A DNA stretch of 5,554 nt from a bacterium (GTDB lineage Bacteria; Chloroflexota; Dormibacteria; Aeolococcales; Bog-877), in assembly GCA_021798435.1 (NCBI GenBank), contig JAJZGN010000134.1:1-5554 (forward strand). The letters are read 5' to 3'. Shown piece after piece: positions 4,851 through 5,554 of this stretch. A program made the position numbers and the translations under genes. The notes below the pieces were generated by a model, which worked only from the letters and a program-made list of their open reading frames with translations, had not been told where the DNA came from and ran no database searches. Numbering within the stretch: the stretch's first letter is position 1; each line of letters starts with the position of its first letter.

Positions 4851-5554
4851 TGGCCACCCTCCCCCCGATCCGCGGCTCCGGCACCCCGGTGGACGAGGTG
4901 CCGGTTCAGGGGGGGATCCCCCGGCTCCACCCTGGCGGACAGGGTGAGTTCCTGGACAAGATCGACCAGGGGGAGGAGCTCCTCGAGCTGAACATGGGCC
5001 CACAGCACCCCTCCACCCACGGGGTCTTGCGGTTGGTGCTGAGCCTGGACGGCGAACGGGTGGTGGAGTGCCGTCCGGACATCGGCTACCTGCACACCGG
5101 GTTCGAGAAGAGCTTCGAGTCCCACACCTACCAGCAATGCATCCCCCTCACCGACCGGATGGACTACCTCGCCCCACCCATCAACAACTTCGGATTCGCG
5201 CTCACGGCCGAGCAGCTGCTGGGGATCGAGGTGCCCCCCCGGGCTGAGTACATCCGGGTGATCGTGGCCGAGCTGTCCAGGATTGCCAGCCACCTCATCT
5301 GGCTGGGGACCCACGCCATGGACCTCGGGGCCACCTCCATGTTCATGTACTGCTGGAGGGAACGGGATCGGATCCTGGACATCATGGAGTGGATCTCGGG
5401 GGTCCGGATGATGACCAGCTTCATCCGGGTTGGGGGGCTGATGGCCGACGTCCCCTCCGAGTTCGTGCCCATGGTGAAGGCGTTCGTTTCCGACTTCCCC
5501 AAGAGGGTGGACGAATACGAGGGTTTGCTCACCGCCAACCCCATCTGGAGGCAG
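4850..5554 (+). CDS. nuoD: NADH-quinone oxidoreductase subunit D (49 kDa subunit), 3' partial
   Basis: The frame is open from ATG 4850 to the window edge, giving 235 residues of a protein that is usually about 400. This is the catalytic-core subunit of complex I that, with NuoB, forms the ubiquinone or menaquinone head-group pocket; it descends from the large subunit of [NiFe] hydrogenases. Seen in order: a variable N-terminus of ~45 residues, LNMGPQHPSTHGVLRL (47-62), DIGYLHTGFEK (77-87), DRMDYLAP (102-109), AELSRIASHLIWLGT (140-154), DLGA (158-161), WRERDRILDIMEW (169-181) and IRVGGLMADVP (192-202). By recalled alignment with Thermus Nqo4, His57, Tyr106 and Asp158 correspond to quinone-site His38, Tyr87 and Asp139. 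The fragment ends in EYEGLLTANPIW, which is also conserved. The ATG overlaps the nuoC stop (TGATG). The missing C-terminal part should lie just right of the window, followed by nuoE or later nuo genes. Confidence 0.97.
   Translation, partial: MATLPPIRGSGTPVDEVPVQGGIPRLHPGGQGEFLDKIDQGEELLELNMGPQHPSTHGVLRLVLSLDGERVVECRPDIGYLHTGFEKSFESHTYQQCIPLTDRMDYLAPPINNFGFALTAEQLLGIEVPPRAEYIRVIVAELSRIASHLIWLGTHAMDLGATSMFMYCWRERDRILDIMEWISGVRMMTSFIRVGGLMADVPSEFVPMVKAFVSDFPKRVDEYEGLLTANPIWRQ

Noticed and set aside
1..5554. CRISPR arrays, insertion sequences, prophage or integration junction beside the tRNA
   Set aside because: No spaced direct repeats, no transposase or integrase motif, and no duplicated tRNA 3' end were seen in the window.

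Overview
The window is GC-rich bacterial DNA: third codon positions are mostly G or C, and long accidental antisense frames run opposite the real genes. GTG starts and separate nuoC and nuoD genes point away from enterobacteria, where these two are fused. From memory of family sequences, the NuoD fragment looks more like the Thermus/Chloroflexota type than the Streptomyces type. A high-GC soil or thermophile-type lineage (Chloroflexota, Dormibacterota, a deep actinobacterial group or similar) is a reasonable but unproven guess.

Left part (1-1395): the C-terminal ~90% of a PLP-dependent aminotransferase of the MalY/PatB (C-S lyase-like) type enters from the left edge on the + strand. It ends at 1079. 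A perfect 11-bp hairpin (1080-1111) follows directly and is the likely terminator. A gene-free convergent spacer follows, with weaker inverted repeats.

Middle part (1396-3324): a major facilitator superfamily exporter lies on the - strand, converging on the aminotransferase; its start codon is uncertain. Further right, still on the - strand, is a complete tRNA-Gly(UCC) gene at 2987-3059 with a plausible -10 box. About 265 bases then separate the tRNA from the divergent nuo operon. This stretch ends in a CCGCGG-TG-CCGCGG dyad and an extended -10 element just before nuoA.

Right part (3325-5554): nuoA, nuoB, nuoC and the first 235 codons of nuoD, all + strand, open a respiratory complex I (NADH:quinone oxidoreductase) operon. 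Junctions are very tight: nuoA/nuoB overlap by 10 bases, nuoB/nuoC abut, and nuoC/nuoD overlap by one base. This implies translational coupling and stoichiometric synthesis. NuoA is a membrane subunit by the quinone channel. NuoB carries the terminal cluster N2. NuoC and NuoD complete the peripheral arm, NuoD forming the quinone site with NuoB. NuoD runs off the right edge, where the rest of the operon is expected.

I see no new biological system. The window is mostly housekeeping and metabolic. Points worth a second look are small: an extra cysteine next to a cluster-N2 ligand in NuoB, a long NuoB N-terminus, the dyad before nuoA, and a hairpin that overlaps the tRNA 3' end.
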